Shown here: piece by piece, positions 25,237 to 34,575 of the stretch
Numbering within the stretch: position 1 is the stretch's first letter
Layout of the letters: each line of letters starts with the position of its first letter
DNA from: an uncultured Clostridium sp.
GTDB lineage: Bacteria > Bacillota > Clostridia > Lachnospirales > Lachnospiraceae
Assembly: GCA_900547035.1 (NCBI GenBank)
Contig: URFM01000034.1
Location: forward strand, 1 to 40,697
Length of the DNA: 40,697 bases
Direction: 5' to 3'
Made by a program: the position numbers and the translations under genes
The notes under the pieces: model-generated
Seen by the model: only the letters and a program-made list of their open reading frames with translations
Told to the model about the DNA's origin: nothing
The model's database searches: none

Positions 25237-25955
25237 CCAGGCAAGCCTGCCTTTCTTGGGTACTTTCCCGAGGTATGCCTGTTCTTTTTGATGACTACAA
25301 GGGAGCGGAGCTCCTCTCCTCCCGGCAGGGAAAATTTTTCCACTCTTTTCACCTGTCCTCCAAGAATCTCCAACGCCTTTTCTCCTGCTTTCAATTCATC
25401 TTCAATTTCACCGGATTTGTAGGGAATGAAAAATCCTCCCAATTTTACAAAAGGCAGACAATATTCAGAAAGCGAAGCCAGATTTGCCACTGCCCTGGAG
25501 ACACAAAGATCATAGGATTCTCTGTGGGAGGCATCTCTGCCAAAATCCTCTGCTCTGCCATGAAAAGCGCGGATTTCTTTTAGCTCCAATTCCTGGCAGA
25601 CCAGATTCAAAAATTTCACCCGCTTATTTAGAGAATCCAACAGCGTTACCTTCAGCCCGGGGAATGCAATTTTTAAAGGAATCCCAGGAAAACCGGCCCC
25701 TGTCCCTACGTCCATCAGCGACAGTTCTCCCTGCTGCAGCTCTTTAACATCAATAGCTTTTACCAAGGAAAGACTGTCCGCAAAATGCTTTCGCACTACC
25801 TGGCTTTCCTCAGTAATCGCGGTCAGATTCATCTTCTCATTCCATGCGACCAGCATTTCATAGAATTTAAAAAACTGTTCCAACTGCCTTTCAGATAAAG
25901 AAAGGCCAAAGCAGGATGACTCCTCCTGAAGCTGCTGTTTAAACTGTTCCGTCAC
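25218..25955 (-). CDS. rsmG: 16S rRNA (guanine-527-N7) methyltransferase
   Basis: Methylates G527 of 16S rRNA using S-adenosylmethionine. It has 245 aa, with the SAM-binding loop [18 protein letters not shown] and the later segment [20 protein letters not shown]. Its start overlaps the mnmG stop by 4 bases. The final codons (KEPLK) are read out of the terminator hairpin. Loss of this enzyme in other bacteria gives low-level streptomycin resistance. The order mnmE-mnmG-rsmG is the canonical one. Confidence 0.96.
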   Translation of the reverse strand: MTEQFKQQLQEESSCFGLSLSERQLEQFFKFYEMLVAWNEKMNLTAITEESQVVRKHFADSLSLVKAIDVKELQQGELSLMDVGTGAGFPGIPLKIAFPGLKVTLLDSLNKRVKFLNLVCQELELKEIRAFHGRAEDFGRDASHRESYDLCVSRAVANLASLSEYCLPFVKLGGFFIPYKSGEIEDELKAGEKALEILGGQVKRVEKFSLPGGEELRSLVVIKKNRHTSGKYPRKAGLPGKEPLK

Positions 25956-27847
25956 TCTCCATTCTCCTTTCTGCCCTTCATCTGCTCCAGGTGAACCAAC
26001 AGAACGGAAATATCCGCCGGCGATACCCCGGAAATACGGGAAGCCTGTCCTACTGTAGCCGGCTGAATCTGATTTAGCTTCTGCACCGCCTCCCGACGCA
26101 GACTCTTCACCGTCCCATAATCGAAATCATCCAGAAGATGCCGTCCCTCCAGCTTTTTAAACTGAGCTACCTGCTGCATCTGACGTTTTATATATCCCTC
26201 ATACTTAATTTCAATGTTAACCTGCTCTTTTACATCCTCCGGCAGCTTCTTTCGGTTCGGATCCAGCTCTGCCAGTTTATCGTAGTTCAATTCCGGCCTG
26301 CGCACTAATTCCGCCAGGGTAGTCCCCGACCTTAACAATGTGCTGTTTTCTCTTTCCAGAAAGGATTGAACAGCAGGAGAAGCCCCTATTGTAGTTTCCT
26401 TCAAGCGGCTGATCTCCTTCTCAATCATCTCCACCTTTCTCTGGAGGTGACGGTACTCTTCATCACTAACCAGGCCGATCTGATAACCAATTTTCCGAAG
26501 ACGAATATCCGCGTTATCCTGGCGAAGCAGCAAACGATACTCCGCTCTGGACGTCATCATTCGATAAGGCTCATGATTTTCCTTTGTCACCAGGTCATCA
26601 ATCAAAACTCCTATATAAGCCTGGGACCGGTCCAAAATCACCGGATCTCTTCCCAGAACCTTCATTGCCGCGTTCACGCCAGCCATAAATCCCTGAACTG
26701 CCGCCTCCTCATATCCGGAACTTCCATTAAACTGACCGCCAGAAAACAATCCCTGAATCCTCTTAAATTCCAGAGAAGCCTTCAGCTGAAGAGAATTGAT
26801 GCAGTCGTATTCAATCGCATATGCATTCCGGACAATTTTAACATTCTCCAGTCCTGGAACCGTCCGATACATAGCGTACTGCACATCCTCCGGCAAAGAG
26901 CTGCTCATCCCCGCCAGATACATCTCGTTCGTATAAAGACCCTCAGGCTCTACAAATATCTGGTGGCGGCTTTTATCCGGAAATTTCACCACTTTATCTT
27001 CAATGGATGGACAGTATCTGGGACCTGTACCCTCAATCACACCTGAAAACAAGGGAGATCGGTCTAGATTTTCACGAATAATCCGGTGCGTCTCCTCATT
27101 GGTATAAGTCAGCCAACAGGAAACCTGCTCTTTCTGTACGCTCTCAGGATCCGTTGAAAATGAAAAGGGCACGATTCTCTCATCCCCAAACTGCTCCTCC
27201 ATCTTGGAAAAGTCAATACTGCGGCGGTCTACTCTGGCCGGAGTTCCCGTTTTAAACCGGAACATCTCAATTCCGTTAGCCTTCAGAGAATCCGTCAGAT
27301 GGTTCGCCGCCTGAAGCCCGTTTGGTCCTGTAGGATTGCTGACTTCACCGTAAATACAACGGGCTTTTAAATAAGTTCCGGTGCAAAGGATCACTGCTTT
27401 TGCGTGATAGACTGCCCCAGATACTGTTTTTACCCCATGAATCCTCCCGTCTTCCACCATCAGTTCCGAAACCTCCGCCTGGCGGATGGTCAAATGATCC
27501 GTATTCTCCAGAACGTTTCTCATACGCCGGCTGTAAGCCTGTTTATCCGCCTGAGCTCTGAGAGAATGGACCGCAGGACCCTTAGATTCATTGAGCATTT
27601 TTGACTGAATAAAGGTCTGGTCAATAACCTTTCCCATCTCCCCTCCCAGGGCATCCAGCTCCCGCACCAAATGTCCCTTGGAGCTTCCTCCAATATTAGG
27701 ATTGCAGGGCATCAGGGCAATGCTGTCGATGCTGACTGTAAACAGTATGGTTTCAAGTCCCAGCCTTGCGCAGGCCAGAGCCGCCTCGCATCCCGCATGC
27801 CCTGCTCCCACTACCACAATCTCATAGGTTTCTTCCAAATATGGCAT
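25952..27847 (-). CDS. mnmG: tRNA U34 carboxymethylaminomethyl-modifying enzyme, FAD subunit
   Basis: With MnmE it installs the carboxymethylaminomethyl group on wobble uridine 34 of certain tRNAs. It has 631 aa, the usual length. The FAD-binding N-terminus is [39 protein letters not shown] and the C-terminal [19 protein letters not shown] are typical of GidA/MnmG. It follows mnmE by 46 bases. Confidence 0.97.
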   Translation of the reverse strand: MPYLEETYEIVVVGAGHAGCEAALACARLGLETILFTVSIDSIALMPCNPNIGGSSKGHLVRELDALGGEMGKVIDQTFIQSKMLNESKGPAVHSLRAQADKQAYSRRMRNVLENTDHLTIRQAEVSELMVEDGRIHGVKTVSGAVYHAKAVILCTGTYLKARCIYGEVSNPTGPNGLQAANHLTDSLKANGIEMFRFKTGTPARVDRRSIDFSKMEEQFGDERIVPFSFSTDPESVQKEQVSCWLTYTNEETHRIIRENLDRSPLFSGVIEGTGPRYCPSIEDKVVKFPDKSRHQIFVEPEGLYTNEMYLAGMSSSLPEDVQYAMYRTVPGLENVKIVRNAYAIEYDCINSLQLKASLEFKRIQGLFSGGQFNGSSGYEEAAVQGFMAGVNAAMKVLGRDPVILDRSQAYIGVLIDDLVTKENHEPYRMMTSRAEYRLLLRQDNADIRLRKIGYQIGLVSDEEYRHLQRKVEMIEKEISRLKETTIGASPAVQSFLERENSTLLRSGTTLAELVRRPELNYDKLAELDPNRKKLPEDVKEQVNIEIKYEGYIKRQMQQVAQFKKLEGRHLLDDFDYGTVKSLRREAVQKLNQIQPATVGQASRISGVSPADISVLLVHLEQMKGRKENGE

Positions 27848-27893
27848 AGATTCCTTCCTCTTTCATTCTCTTATTTCTTCTCTCAGACACAGT

Positions 27894-29300
27894 CTATTTT
27901 CCCATACAGAACTTGGCAAAGATTTCATTAACAACATCGTCCCCTACCGACTCACCCACAATTTTGCCCAAATTTTCATAGGCATCCGTCAAATCGATCG
28001 AATAAAAATCCTCCGGCAGCCCCTGAATTATACTGTTTCGAACCATATTCAGGCTTTCCAGGGCGTCATGGAGAGCTTCCTTATGCCGCACATTCGTAAT
28101 ATAAACTTCCTCATTAAATTTCAATTCCCCATGAAAGAACATTCGCCGTATTTCATCTGTCAAATCATCAATTCCCTGTTCTTCTTTAGCGGAAATCGGA
28201 ATCACCCGGCGCCCCGTAAGCTGCTCCAGATCCTCTTTTTCCACACAAATCTTCAAATCGGTCTTATTTAACAACACAATTACCTTTTTATCCACAAATT
28301 CATCCACCGAGGGGTCCCTGCGGATTAAGGCCATAATCTCCTCATCGTTTTCATCCAACGGAGTAGATCCATCCACCACATAGATCAAAAGATCGCCTTC
28401 TCTGGCCGCCTTTCTGGCCCGCTCCACTCCGATTCGTTCCACTACATCCTCCGTATCACGAATCCCCGCTGTATCTACCACATTTAAGCTGATCCCCTGG
28501 AGATCAATGTGCTCTTCCAGAGTATCCCGAGTCGTTCCGGCCACATCCGTCACAATAGCTCTCTCCTGACCAATCAGCACATTCATCAGGGAAGATTTTC
28601 CCGCATTGGGTTTTCCAAGAATAACTGTTTTTATTCCCTCTGTAATTACCTTTCCATCATCAGCCGACCGAATCAATCCCTCGATTTCGGAAGAAATTAT
28701 TCCAATTTTTTCCAATAGTTCATCCGAATATCCATCCAGAGAAATATGCTCCGGATCATCCAGGGCGGACTCAATCCTAGCGATTTCATAGAGAATCTGA
28801 GCCCTCAGTTCCTTTACCCGTCTGGACAGAGCTCCTCCCAGCTGTTCCATGGAATTTTTCAGGGCATACTCATTGCGAGCGCTGATTACATCCGCAACCG
28901 CTTCCGCCTGGGACAGATCTATCCTTCCATTTAAAAAAGCCCTTTTTGTAAATTCACCTGGTTCCGCCGTTCTGGCTCCATGCTGAATCACAATCTCCAG
29001 GATTTTTCTTACCATACGCACACCGCCGTGGCAATTGATTTCCACCGTATCCTCCGTGGTGTAGCTTCTCGGCCCCTTCATCACCATAAGGAGGACTTCA
29101 TCCACCTTCTCATCCTCATTCCATATATATCCATAATGAATGGTATGGGAAGGAACTTTCTCGAAATCCAGACTTCTGCCTCCGGGGGTACGGAAAATAC
29201 GCCCCGCCGTCTTCAAAGCCTGATCTCCGCTGATGCGGATAATGCCGATTCCGGAATTACTCATCGCCGTCGCGATGGCTGCAATCGTATCTGTTTTCAT
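27894..29300 (-). CDS. mnmE: tRNA-modification GTPase
   Basis: A 468-aa partner of MnmG. An N-terminal folate-binding domain (residues 1-120) is followed by a helical part that is split by a G domain with GKPNAGKSSLMNVL, DTAGIRDTEDVVE and NKTD. The protein ends in FAKFCMGK, which carries the conserved C-terminal Cys motif. It begins downstream of a terminator-like hairpin after jag, so it may be partly uncoupled from the rpmH operon. Confidence 0.97.
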   Translation of the reverse strand: MKTDTIAAIATAMSNSGIGIIRISGDQALKTAGRIFRTPGGRSLDFEKVPSHTIHYGYIWNEDEKVDEVLLMVMKGPRSYTTEDTVEINCHGGVRMVRKILEIVIQHGARTAEPGEFTKRAFLNGRIDLSQAEAVADVISARNEYALKNSMEQLGGALSRRVKELRAQILYEIARIESALDDPEHISLDGYSDELLEKIGIISSEIEGLIRSADDGKVITEGIKTVILGKPNAGKSSLMNVLIGQERAIVTDVAGTTRDTLEEHIDLQGISLNVVDTAGIRDTEDVVERIGVERARKAAREGDLLIYVVDGSTPLDENDEEIMALIRRDPSVDEFVDKKVIVLLNKTDLKICVEKEDLEQLTGRRVIPISAKEEQGIDDLTDEIRRMFFHGELKFNEEVYITNVRHKEALHDALESLNMVRNSIIQGLPEDFYSIDLTDAYENLGKIVGESVGDDVVNEIFAKFCMGK

Positions 29301-29322
29301 GTCTCTTTCCTCTTGATTGTTT

Positions 29323-29351
29323 AAAAGGCGGCATGAATCCTCATGCCGCCT
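29323..29351 (-). terminator. Terminator between jag and mnmE
   Basis: AGGCGGCATGA/TCATGCCGCCT with a 4-base loop, followed on the minus strand by TTTTAAAC. It would limit read-through from the yidC-jag genes into mnmE. Confidence 0.8.
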
Positions 29352-29358
29352 CTGCTGC

Positions 29359-30168
29359 TTACTCCTCTGGGGTTTCCTGTGAAACGGCAGTTTCCTGCTG
29401 AGATGTAAATTCTTTCTCAGCCTCCTGCTCCTGCCGGCTTACCCGGTTCTCCCTAAAAGCGTTCTTACCTCCGCGGTATCCGCCCTTTCCATAACGGCCT
29501 CCCCGGCCCTTTTCATAGCGGCTGCGTTTTTCTCCGGAAACAGCCTCCTTCTTCAGTGAAATCACCACATGACGGAAAGGCTCCTCCCCTTCGCTTCTGG
29601 TAGTTACATACTTATCATTCTGAAGAGCCGCATGAATGATTCTTCTCTCATAAGGATTCATAGGCTCTAAGGAAACCGGACGTTTGCTTCTCTTTACCTT
29701 GTAGGCAATATTTTTTGCCAGGGTCTCCAGCGTCTTTTTCCGCTTGTCCCGATAATTTTCCGTATCCAGTTTTACTCTCAGATAATCCTCGCTATCTTTA
29801 TTAACAATCAAGCTTACCAGGTACTGAAGGGAATCCAGGGTCTGTCCCCGCTTTCCGATGAGAATTCCCATATCCTCCCCTTCCAGGGTAATGGAAATCT
29901 CCTTTTCTTCCTCGTTGAAAGCGGAAGCAATCTCCACTTGAATATTCATGGCGTCAAAAACCTGACTTAAAAAGTTTACCGCACGGTCCTGTACAGACTC
30001 CTTCTTTCTGGCACGAATCACAGCTGGCTTTGCACCAATTCCAAGGAAGCCCGCGCTCCCCTTTTCCACCACCTCATATTCCAGCTTATCGCTAGTGGTT
30101 TCCAGATCAATCAGCGCCTTTGTCACTGCGTCTTCAACCGTTTTGGCTGAAAATGTCATCATTTCCAT
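29359..30168 (-). CDS. jag: RNA-binding protein Jag/KhpB
   Basis: A 269-aa cytoplasmic RNA-binding protein of the Jag (KhpB/EloR) family. It has a Jag-N domain (MTFSAKTVEDAVTKALIDLE), a KH domain with GILIGKRGQTLDSLQYLV, and an R3H domain with NPYERRIIHAALQNDKYVTT. The last 60 residues are a Gly/Arg-rich tail (GRGGRYGKGGYRGGKN) and then a Glu/Gln-rich end, longer than in many relatives. It lies 16 bases after yidC. In streptococci the protein affects cell elongation and is phosphorylated by a PASTA kinase; whether that holds here is unknown. Confidence 0.94.
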   Translation of the reverse strand: MEMMTFSAKTVEDAVTKALIDLETTSDKLEYEVVEKGSAGFLGIGAKPAVIRARKKESVQDRAVNFLSQVFDAMNIQVEIASAFNEEEKEISITLEGEDMGILIGKRGQTLDSLQYLVSLIVNKDSEDYLRVKLDTENYRDKRKKTLETLAKNIAYKVKRSKRPVSLEPMNPYERRIIHAALQNDKYVTTRSEGEEPFRHVVISLKKEAVSGEKRSRYEKGRGGRYGKGGYRGGKNAFRENRVSRQEQEAEKEFTSQQETAVSQETPEE

Positions 30169-30184
30169 GTGTCAGCGTCCCCCT

Positions 30185-31516
30185 TTACTTTTTCCCGCCC
30201 TTTTCATGTTTCTCATTATATTTCGCTACCATATTTGCCTTTGCCGCCAGACTGCCGGGCTTCGCATCCGCATTGTAATAGCGGTTGGACTCCTCTACCT
30301 GCGCCTTCGACTTGGCAATTTTTTCCATTCTCTTTGTTTCTTCCCGGTCTTCCTTCTCCTGCAGCTTCTTCATCATCTCGTCCACATTTCCAACCTTTGT
30401 GGGCGGCAGACCCTTCTTGGCACGCTTCTTGTTGGCCTTCTCCACATTTTTCTGAACAAGATCATCGATATCCACCTTCTTCAGATGAGCGTTGATGAAC
30501 ACCTGCTGAATAATGGTAAATACGCTCTGTGCCACCCAGTAGATTCCGATACCGGATGCGAAGGTGAAGCAGAAAAATACGGACATCAGCGGCATCATGA
30601 TATTCATGGACTTCATCATGTTGGCGCTGGGGTCTTCCCCATTTTTCTGGTTCGCCGTAGGGCTGTTGGCCGTCATCAGCTTGGTAGAAAACCACTGGCT
30701 TCCGCCTGCCAGAAGAGGAATGCAGAGAGCGGCAATCATGGTCAGAACACTGATTCCTCCAACTCCGCCAAAGAAATTGCTGATTACCTGAAGAGGCGTG
30801 TAAGCCAGATTCAGCCCAAAGAAATTCTGCATATTCGCAATAGCGTCTACCACATGGGTACCAGACTCCGTCACCGCTTCTCCCACTGCCGGGAAAGCGG
30901 AAATCAGCTGATCCCACTGCTGGCTGGTAAATTTATACAGCAGATCAATCACCGAACTGGCGTTATTTGCGTAATCGAAATTTGCAACAGGCATCTTCTG
31001 AGCTTCAGCCAGTGCCTGGAACGTGGCGTTCTCTACAAATCCGGATCCCAGATTTGCGATTACCGCCTCATAATATGCCCGGACCGTATTTACATAAGCA
31101 GGAATATTGTAAATTACACGGTACAGCGCAAAAATGATGGGCATCTGAATCAAAAGCGGCAGACATCCGCCGGTCATGGAAGTACCGTACTTCTCATACA
31201 CGGCCTTAGTCTCCGTCTGCATCATCATCATTGCCTTCTGGTCGTTTTCTTTACCCTTATACTTCTTCTGAATGGCCTGAATCTCAGGCTGCATCACCGC
31301 CATCAGCTTGGAGCTCTTCTGCTGCTTAATGGTCAGAGGAAGCATCAAAAGCTTAACAACCGCTGTAAACAAAATAATACAAAGACCGATGTTCTCGATG
31401 CCGAACAAACCGGTAAACGCGAACAAGCGGTCCATTACCCACCCCAGGATCGATGCAATCGGTCCTAAAATTCCGCCTGTTCTGGTCAATAAAACTGCGC
31501 CAACTAACGTATTCAA
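30185..31516 (-). CDS. yidC: Membrane protein insertase YidC
   Basis: Inserts proteins into the cytoplasmic membrane, alone or with Sec. It has 443 aa. The conserved transmembrane core is visible (GLCIILFTAVVKLLMLPLTI, LPLLIQMPIIFALYRVIYNI, FTFASGIGIYWVAQSVFTII). Between the second and third core helices is a long polar segment of roughly 120 residues, longer than in Bacillus YidC. The C-terminus is basic. The start codon is TTG, behind a strong AAGGAGGTAG site. Its neighbours are yidD and jag, as usual. Confidence 0.95.
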   Translation of the reverse strand: MNTLVGAVLLTRTGGILGPIASILGWVMDRLFAFTGLFGIENIGLCIILFTAVVKLLMLPLTIKQQKSSKLMAVMQPEIQAIQKKYKGKENDQKAMMMMQTETKAVYEKYGTSMTGGCLPLLIQMPIIFALYRVIYNIPAYVNTVRAYYEAVIANLGSGFVENATFQALAEAQKMPVANFDYANNASSVIDLLYKFTSQQWDQLISAFPAVGEAVTESGTHVVDAIANMQNFFGLNLAYTPLQVISNFFGGVGGISVLTMIAALCIPLLAGGSQWFSTKLMTANSPTANQKNGEDPSANMMKSMNIMMPLMSVFFCFTFASGIGIYWVAQSVFTIIQQVFINAHLKKVDIDDLVQKNVEKANKKRAKKGLPPTKVGNVDEMMKKLQEKEDREETKRMEKIAKSKAQVEESNRYYNADAKPGSLAAKANMVAKYNEKHEKGGKK

Positions 31517-31560
31517 TTAGCTACCTCCTTATGGACGCGCCGGATTTTGCGTCCCTTTTT

Positions 31561-31776
31561 CTACGGAACTGGATCATAACCGCCTTTTGCAAAAGGATGA
31601 CAGCGCAGAATCCTTTTTAAGGCCAGCCAACCTCCCTTTAAAGCTCCATATTTTGTAATCGCCTCAAGGGCGTACTGGGAGCAGGTTGGATAATAAATAC
31701 AGTGAGTCTTCACCTTCAGAGGCGAAAGATACTTCTGGTAAAATCTTACCAGGGCGATCATACATTTTGCCGCCAT
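31561..31776 (-). CDS. yidD: Membrane protein insertion efficiency factor
   Basis: A 71-aa protein with the YidD pattern: [20 protein letters not shown], then [20 protein letters not shown] and [12 protein letters not shown] at the end. It is thought to help YidC/Sec insertion. Reading is open far upstream into rnpA; the ATG at 31776 is four bases after the rnpA stop and gives the family length. The next ATG, at 31761, is also possible. Confidence 0.93.
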   Translation of the reverse strand: MAAKCMIALVRFYQKYLSPLKVKTHCIYYPTCSQYALEAITKYGALKGGWLALKRILRCHPFAKGGYDPVP

Positions 31777-31780
31777 AAAA

Positions 31781-32125
31781 TCACTTCGATTCTTTCTTAA
31801 TGTTATGCAGTCCGCATAAGTGCAGATAGGCACTTTCCAAATGTCTGTAATCTGAATTTTTTGCGGCCGGACGGGCCACAACGATGATGTTTACGCCAGC
31901 TTTTATCCTATCATTGTTTAAACGAAATATTTCCCTGATCAGTCTGGTAATATGGTGGCGCACCACGCTGTTTCCCACCTTTTTGCTGACCGAAATGCCG
32001 ATCCGGTTTACCCCCTGTTCATTTTCCGTCACATACATCACAAGAAGCCGGTTTGCATGGGAGGTTCCCCCTCTGTAAATGCTCTGAAATTCTCGATTTT
32101 TCTTAATGGACGGGAACCGCTTCAT
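31781..32125 (-). CDS. rnpA: Ribonuclease P protein component
   Basis: A 114-aa protein subunit of RNase P that helps the RNA cleave tRNA 5' leaders. The RNR-type motif reads [20 protein letters not shown], and the N-terminus LKKNREFQ-like [14 protein letters not shown] is typical. The gene is separated from rpmH by 114 bases that contain a strong terminator hairpin. Confidence 0.95.
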   Translation of the reverse strand: MKRFPSIKKNREFQSIYRGGTSHANRLLVMYVTENEQGVNRIGISVSKKVGNSVVRHHITRLIREIFRLNNDRIKAGVNIIVVARPAAKNSDYRHLESAYLHLCGLHNIKKESK

Positions 32126-32188
32126 AAAATCTCCTTACATCTTCACCCACCGGCAGGCATTTTACTCTCCCTTCCTTTGCAGAAAGAG

Positions 32189-32215
32189 AAAAAAAGGCCA
32201 CATGATTCTGTGGCC
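32189..32215 (-). terminator. Terminator between rpmH and rnpA
   Basis: GGCCACA/TGTGGCC with a 6-base loop, followed on the minus strand by seven T. It should let rpmH be expressed more than the genes behind it. Confidence 0.88.
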
Positions 32216-32239
32216 CTCACTGACACGCTCTTTTCAATA

Positions 32240-32374
32240 TTAAGCGCTTAATCTTGCTCTGCCTTTAGCTCTTCTTGCAGCCAGAACTTTTCTTCCGCCT
32301 GCGCTGCTCATTCTGGCTCTGAAGCCATGAACTTTCGCTCTCTGTCTCTTCTTCGGCTGAAATGTCATCTTCAT
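32240..32374 (-). CDS. rpmH: 50S ribosomal protein L34
   Basis: A 44-aa basic protein: [18 protein letters not shown], then [19 protein letters not shown], ending in LSA. This matches L34 across its length. The ATG follows AGGAGG by 11 bases. A three-codon reading frame (ATG GGT CGA TGA) lies between the ribosome site and the start and overlaps it as ATGA. The promoter is 80 bases upstream. rpmH is normally beside dnaA, but here the next gene is a metal ATPase. Confidence 0.96.
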   Translation of the reverse strand: MKMTFQPKKRQRAKVHGFRARMSSAGGRKVLAARRAKGRARLSA

Positions 32375-32455
32375 CGACCCATGCACCTCCTATCAATCAC
32401 TTATCTGACAATGCGCATCCGCGCATCTCGACTGGCATAGTAAAACATCTTCTCA

Positions 32456-32484
32456 ATTATATAGAAGAAATGGTCGTTCGTCAA
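32456..32484 (-). promoter_or_regulatory. rpmH promoter
   Basis: TTGACG, 17 bases, TATAAT on the minus strand. It is divergent from the ATPase promoter about 70 bases away. Confidence 0.82.
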
Positions 32485-32552
32485 GGGATTTTTGGTTAAA
32501 AATCGCCTGAAAAACTCCTGGAATTAGGTCATTCGCGAATAAAATTCTTTTC

Positions 32553-32581
32553 TTGACAACCTATACCCATATAGGTATACT
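32553..32581 (+). promoter_or_regulatory. Promoter of the metal ATPase
   Basis: TTGACA, 17 bases, TATACT on the plus strand, about 60 bases before the ATPase. The spacer is almost entirely occupied by a dyad. Confidence 0.85.
32559..32576. promoter_or_regulatory. Dyad operator in the ATPase promoter spacer
   Basis: ACCTATA-CCCA-TATAGGT, with 7-base perfect arms lying between -35 and -10. ACCTATA recurs at 32604-32610 and TATACCC at 32593-32599. The placement is typical for metal-responsive repressors of the CsoR or ArsR kinds, but no regulator gene is adjacent. Confidence 0.6.
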
Positions 32582-32641
32582 TATTTTATACATATACCCC
32601 TACACCTATATATAATTGTTCTGAATAGGAGGAACCGTGTT

Positions 32642-34528
32642 ATGGAAAAGCTGGAAGAACTGTTAGAATGGGGAGGAATCAAGCGGGATATTGTCTTTTT
32701 GATTTTATCCGGCCTGGCTCTGATTGCCAGTATGTTTGATTTTTTACCCCTTCCCTTTGACCCTGCCTGGGCTGCTATTATTCTCTGCGGCGTTCCTATC
32801 ATCCTGGAAGCGGTCATCGGCCTGGTTACCGCCTTTGACATTAAGGCCGACGTGCTGGTATCCATCGCGCTTATCGCATCCGTCATCATCGGAGAGGATT
32901 TTGCCGCCGGGGAGGTGGCCTTTATTATGCAGCTAGGAGGGCTTTTGGAGGAGCTGACCGTGGCAAAGGCCAGAGCAGGCATTGAAAAACTGGTCCATCT
33001 GACCCCCACAACCGCCCGTATTTTAAAAGGAGACTCGGAAACGATCGTTCCCGCTCAGCAGGTACAGGTAGGAGACCTGCTTCGGGTGCTGCCGGGAGAG
33101 ACCATACCTGTAGACGGCGTCATTACAACCGGACAGACCTCCATTAACCAGGCCGTGATGACCGGCGAATCCCTTCCCGTAGATAAAGAGGCGGGGGATG
33201 AGGTTTCCAGCGGAACTGTGAATCAGTTCGGAACCTTTGACATGAAGGCTGCCAAGGTTGGGGAGGACAGTTCTATCCAGCGCATGATTCGTCTGGTTCA
33301 GTCCGCCGATGCGGGGAAGGCAAAGATTGTGGGGATTGCCGACCGATGGGCCACCTGGATTGTCGTCATCGCCCTTTTATCCGCCCTCCTTACCTGGATT
33401 TTTACCGGGGAGATTATCCGCTCCGTTACCATCCTGGTGGTATTCTGCCCCTGTGCCCTGGTATTGGCCACACCCACCGCCATCATGGCGGCCATCGGAA
33501 ATTCTACCAGACACGGCTTTCTGATCCGGGAGGGAGACGCGCTGGAGCGTTTGGCAAAAGTTTCCTATGTAGCCTTTGACAAAACGGGCACCCTTACTTT
33601 GGGGACTCCTCAGGTTGTGGCGGTACGCAGCTTTCAGGAACCGATTTCCCCTGAAACTCTTTTTTCCTGGGCTGCCTCGGCGGAGCAGCGCTCCGAGCAT
33701 CCTCTGGGAAAGGCAGTCGTATCCTGTTTTAAGCAGAAGTACGGTGAAAAGCTTCCGGATCCCCATAGCTTTTCCATGATTCCAGGGCGCGGCGTGAAAG
33801 CGGAGATCATAGACTCCGACCGCATACTCGCCATTACGGCAGGAAACCGTGAAATGTTTCAGGACGAGCAGATTTCCCTTTCCGATGCCATCTGTCAGGC
33901 CGCCGACTCCTACATAAAAGAAGGATGTACCTTGATTTTCGTGGCGGCAGACGGCCAGGCCGCCGGCTTGATCGCCCTTTCCGACACCCTGCGCCCGGAT
34001 GCGGCAAAAACCATCCGGGGCGTAAAGTCTGCCGGACTGTCCCCCATCCTTCTCACCGGGGACCATGAAAGCGCGGCCCGCCATATTGCGGATACGCTCT
34101 CCATTAAAGAGCTGCGATGGAACTGTCTGCCGGAGGATAAGCTGAACTGGATTGGAAAATCCCAGAAAAACGGACAGATGGTGTGCATGATTGGAGACGG
34201 GGTAAACGATGCCCCCGCTCTGAAAAAGGCTTATGTAGGAATCGCCATGGGCGGAATCGGAAGCGACATCGCCGTGGACGCCGCGGACATCGCCCTGGTG
34301 GGAGATGAGATCAACGAACTGCCCCACCTGCTGCTTCTGGCCCGAAGGATGATGGTGACCATCAAATGCAATCTCACCTTCTCCATGACCTTAAACTTCA
34401 TCGCCATCGTCCTGGCTATTACCGGGATTCTCAATCCCATTGTGGGCGCTCTGGTACACAATGCCGGATCGGTGCTGGTGATTGTCAATTCCGCGTTTCT
34501 CCTGAAGTGGAAAAAACATATGGAGTAA
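32642..34528 (+). CDS. P1B-type heavy-metal-transporting ATPase
   Basis: A 628-aa membrane ATPase. Core motifs: TGES, the transmembrane metal site CPC in VFCPCALVLATPTA, DKTGTLT with the phosphorylated Asp, SEHPLGKA, and GDGVNDAP. There is no N-terminal heavy-metal-binding domain and no Cys-rich tail. The last helices read TLNFIAIVLAITGILNPI and VHNAGSVLVIVNS. The Asp or Glu of zinc- and cobalt-type pumps is replaced by Asn here, and the Lys of zinc pumps by Asn in TLNF, so the metal is uncertain (Zn/Cd, Mn or Fe are all possible). AGGAGG lies 9 bases before the ATG. It is monocistronic, behind an operator-bearing promoter. Confidence 0.93.
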   Translation: MEKLEELLEWGGIKRDIVFLILSGLALIASMFDFLPLPFDPAWAAIILCGVPIILEAVIGLVTAFDIKADVLVSIALIASVIIGEDFAAGEVAFIMQLGGLLEELTVAKARAGIEKLVHLTPTTARILKGDSETIVPAQQVQVGDLLRVLPGETIPVDGVITTGQTSINQAVMTGESLPVDKEAGDEVSSGTVNQFGTFDMKAAKVGEDSSIQRMIRLVQSADAGKAKIVGIADRWATWIVVIALLSALLTWIFTGEIIRSVTILVVFCPCALVLATPTAIMAAIGNSTRHGFLIREGDALERLAKVSYVAFDKTGTLTLGTPQVVAVRSFQEPISPETLFSWAASAEQRSEHPLGKAVVSCFKQKYGEKLPDPHSFSMIPGRGVKAEIIDSDRILAITAGNREMFQDEQISLSDAICQAADSYIKEGCTLIFVAADGQAAGLIALSDTLRPDAAKTIRGVKSAGLSPILLTGDHESAARHIADTLSIKELRWNCLPEDKLNWIGKSQKNGQMVCMIGDGVNDAPALKKAYVGIAMGGIGSDIAVDAADIALVGDEINELPHLLLLARRMMVTIKCNLTFSMTLNFIAIVLAITGILNPIVGALVHNAGSVLVIVNSAFLLKWKKHME

Positions 34529-34531
34529 ATC

Positions 34532-34563
34532 AAAAGAGCTGAGGCTGATACCCCAGCTCTTTT
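34532..34563. terminator. Bidirectional terminator, ATPase/rpiB
   Basis: AAAAGAGCTG/CAGCTCTTTT, a perfect 10-base stem, between the convergent ATPase and rpiB genes. Confidence 0.88.
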
Positions 34564-34575
34564 AACTGTTACATT

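Noticed and set aside
30462..30917. Minus-strand frame within yidC
   Set aside because: It is an out-of-frame shadow of yidC with no start signal.
30095..31468. Long plus-strand frame opposite yidC and jag
   Set aside because: It is antisense to two well-recognised genes, is rich in His and Arg as antisense frames are, and matches no family.
32375..32641. oriC in the gap beside rpmH
   Set aside because: No cluster of DnaA boxes or AT-rich unwinding region was seen; the gap is explained by two divergent promoters.
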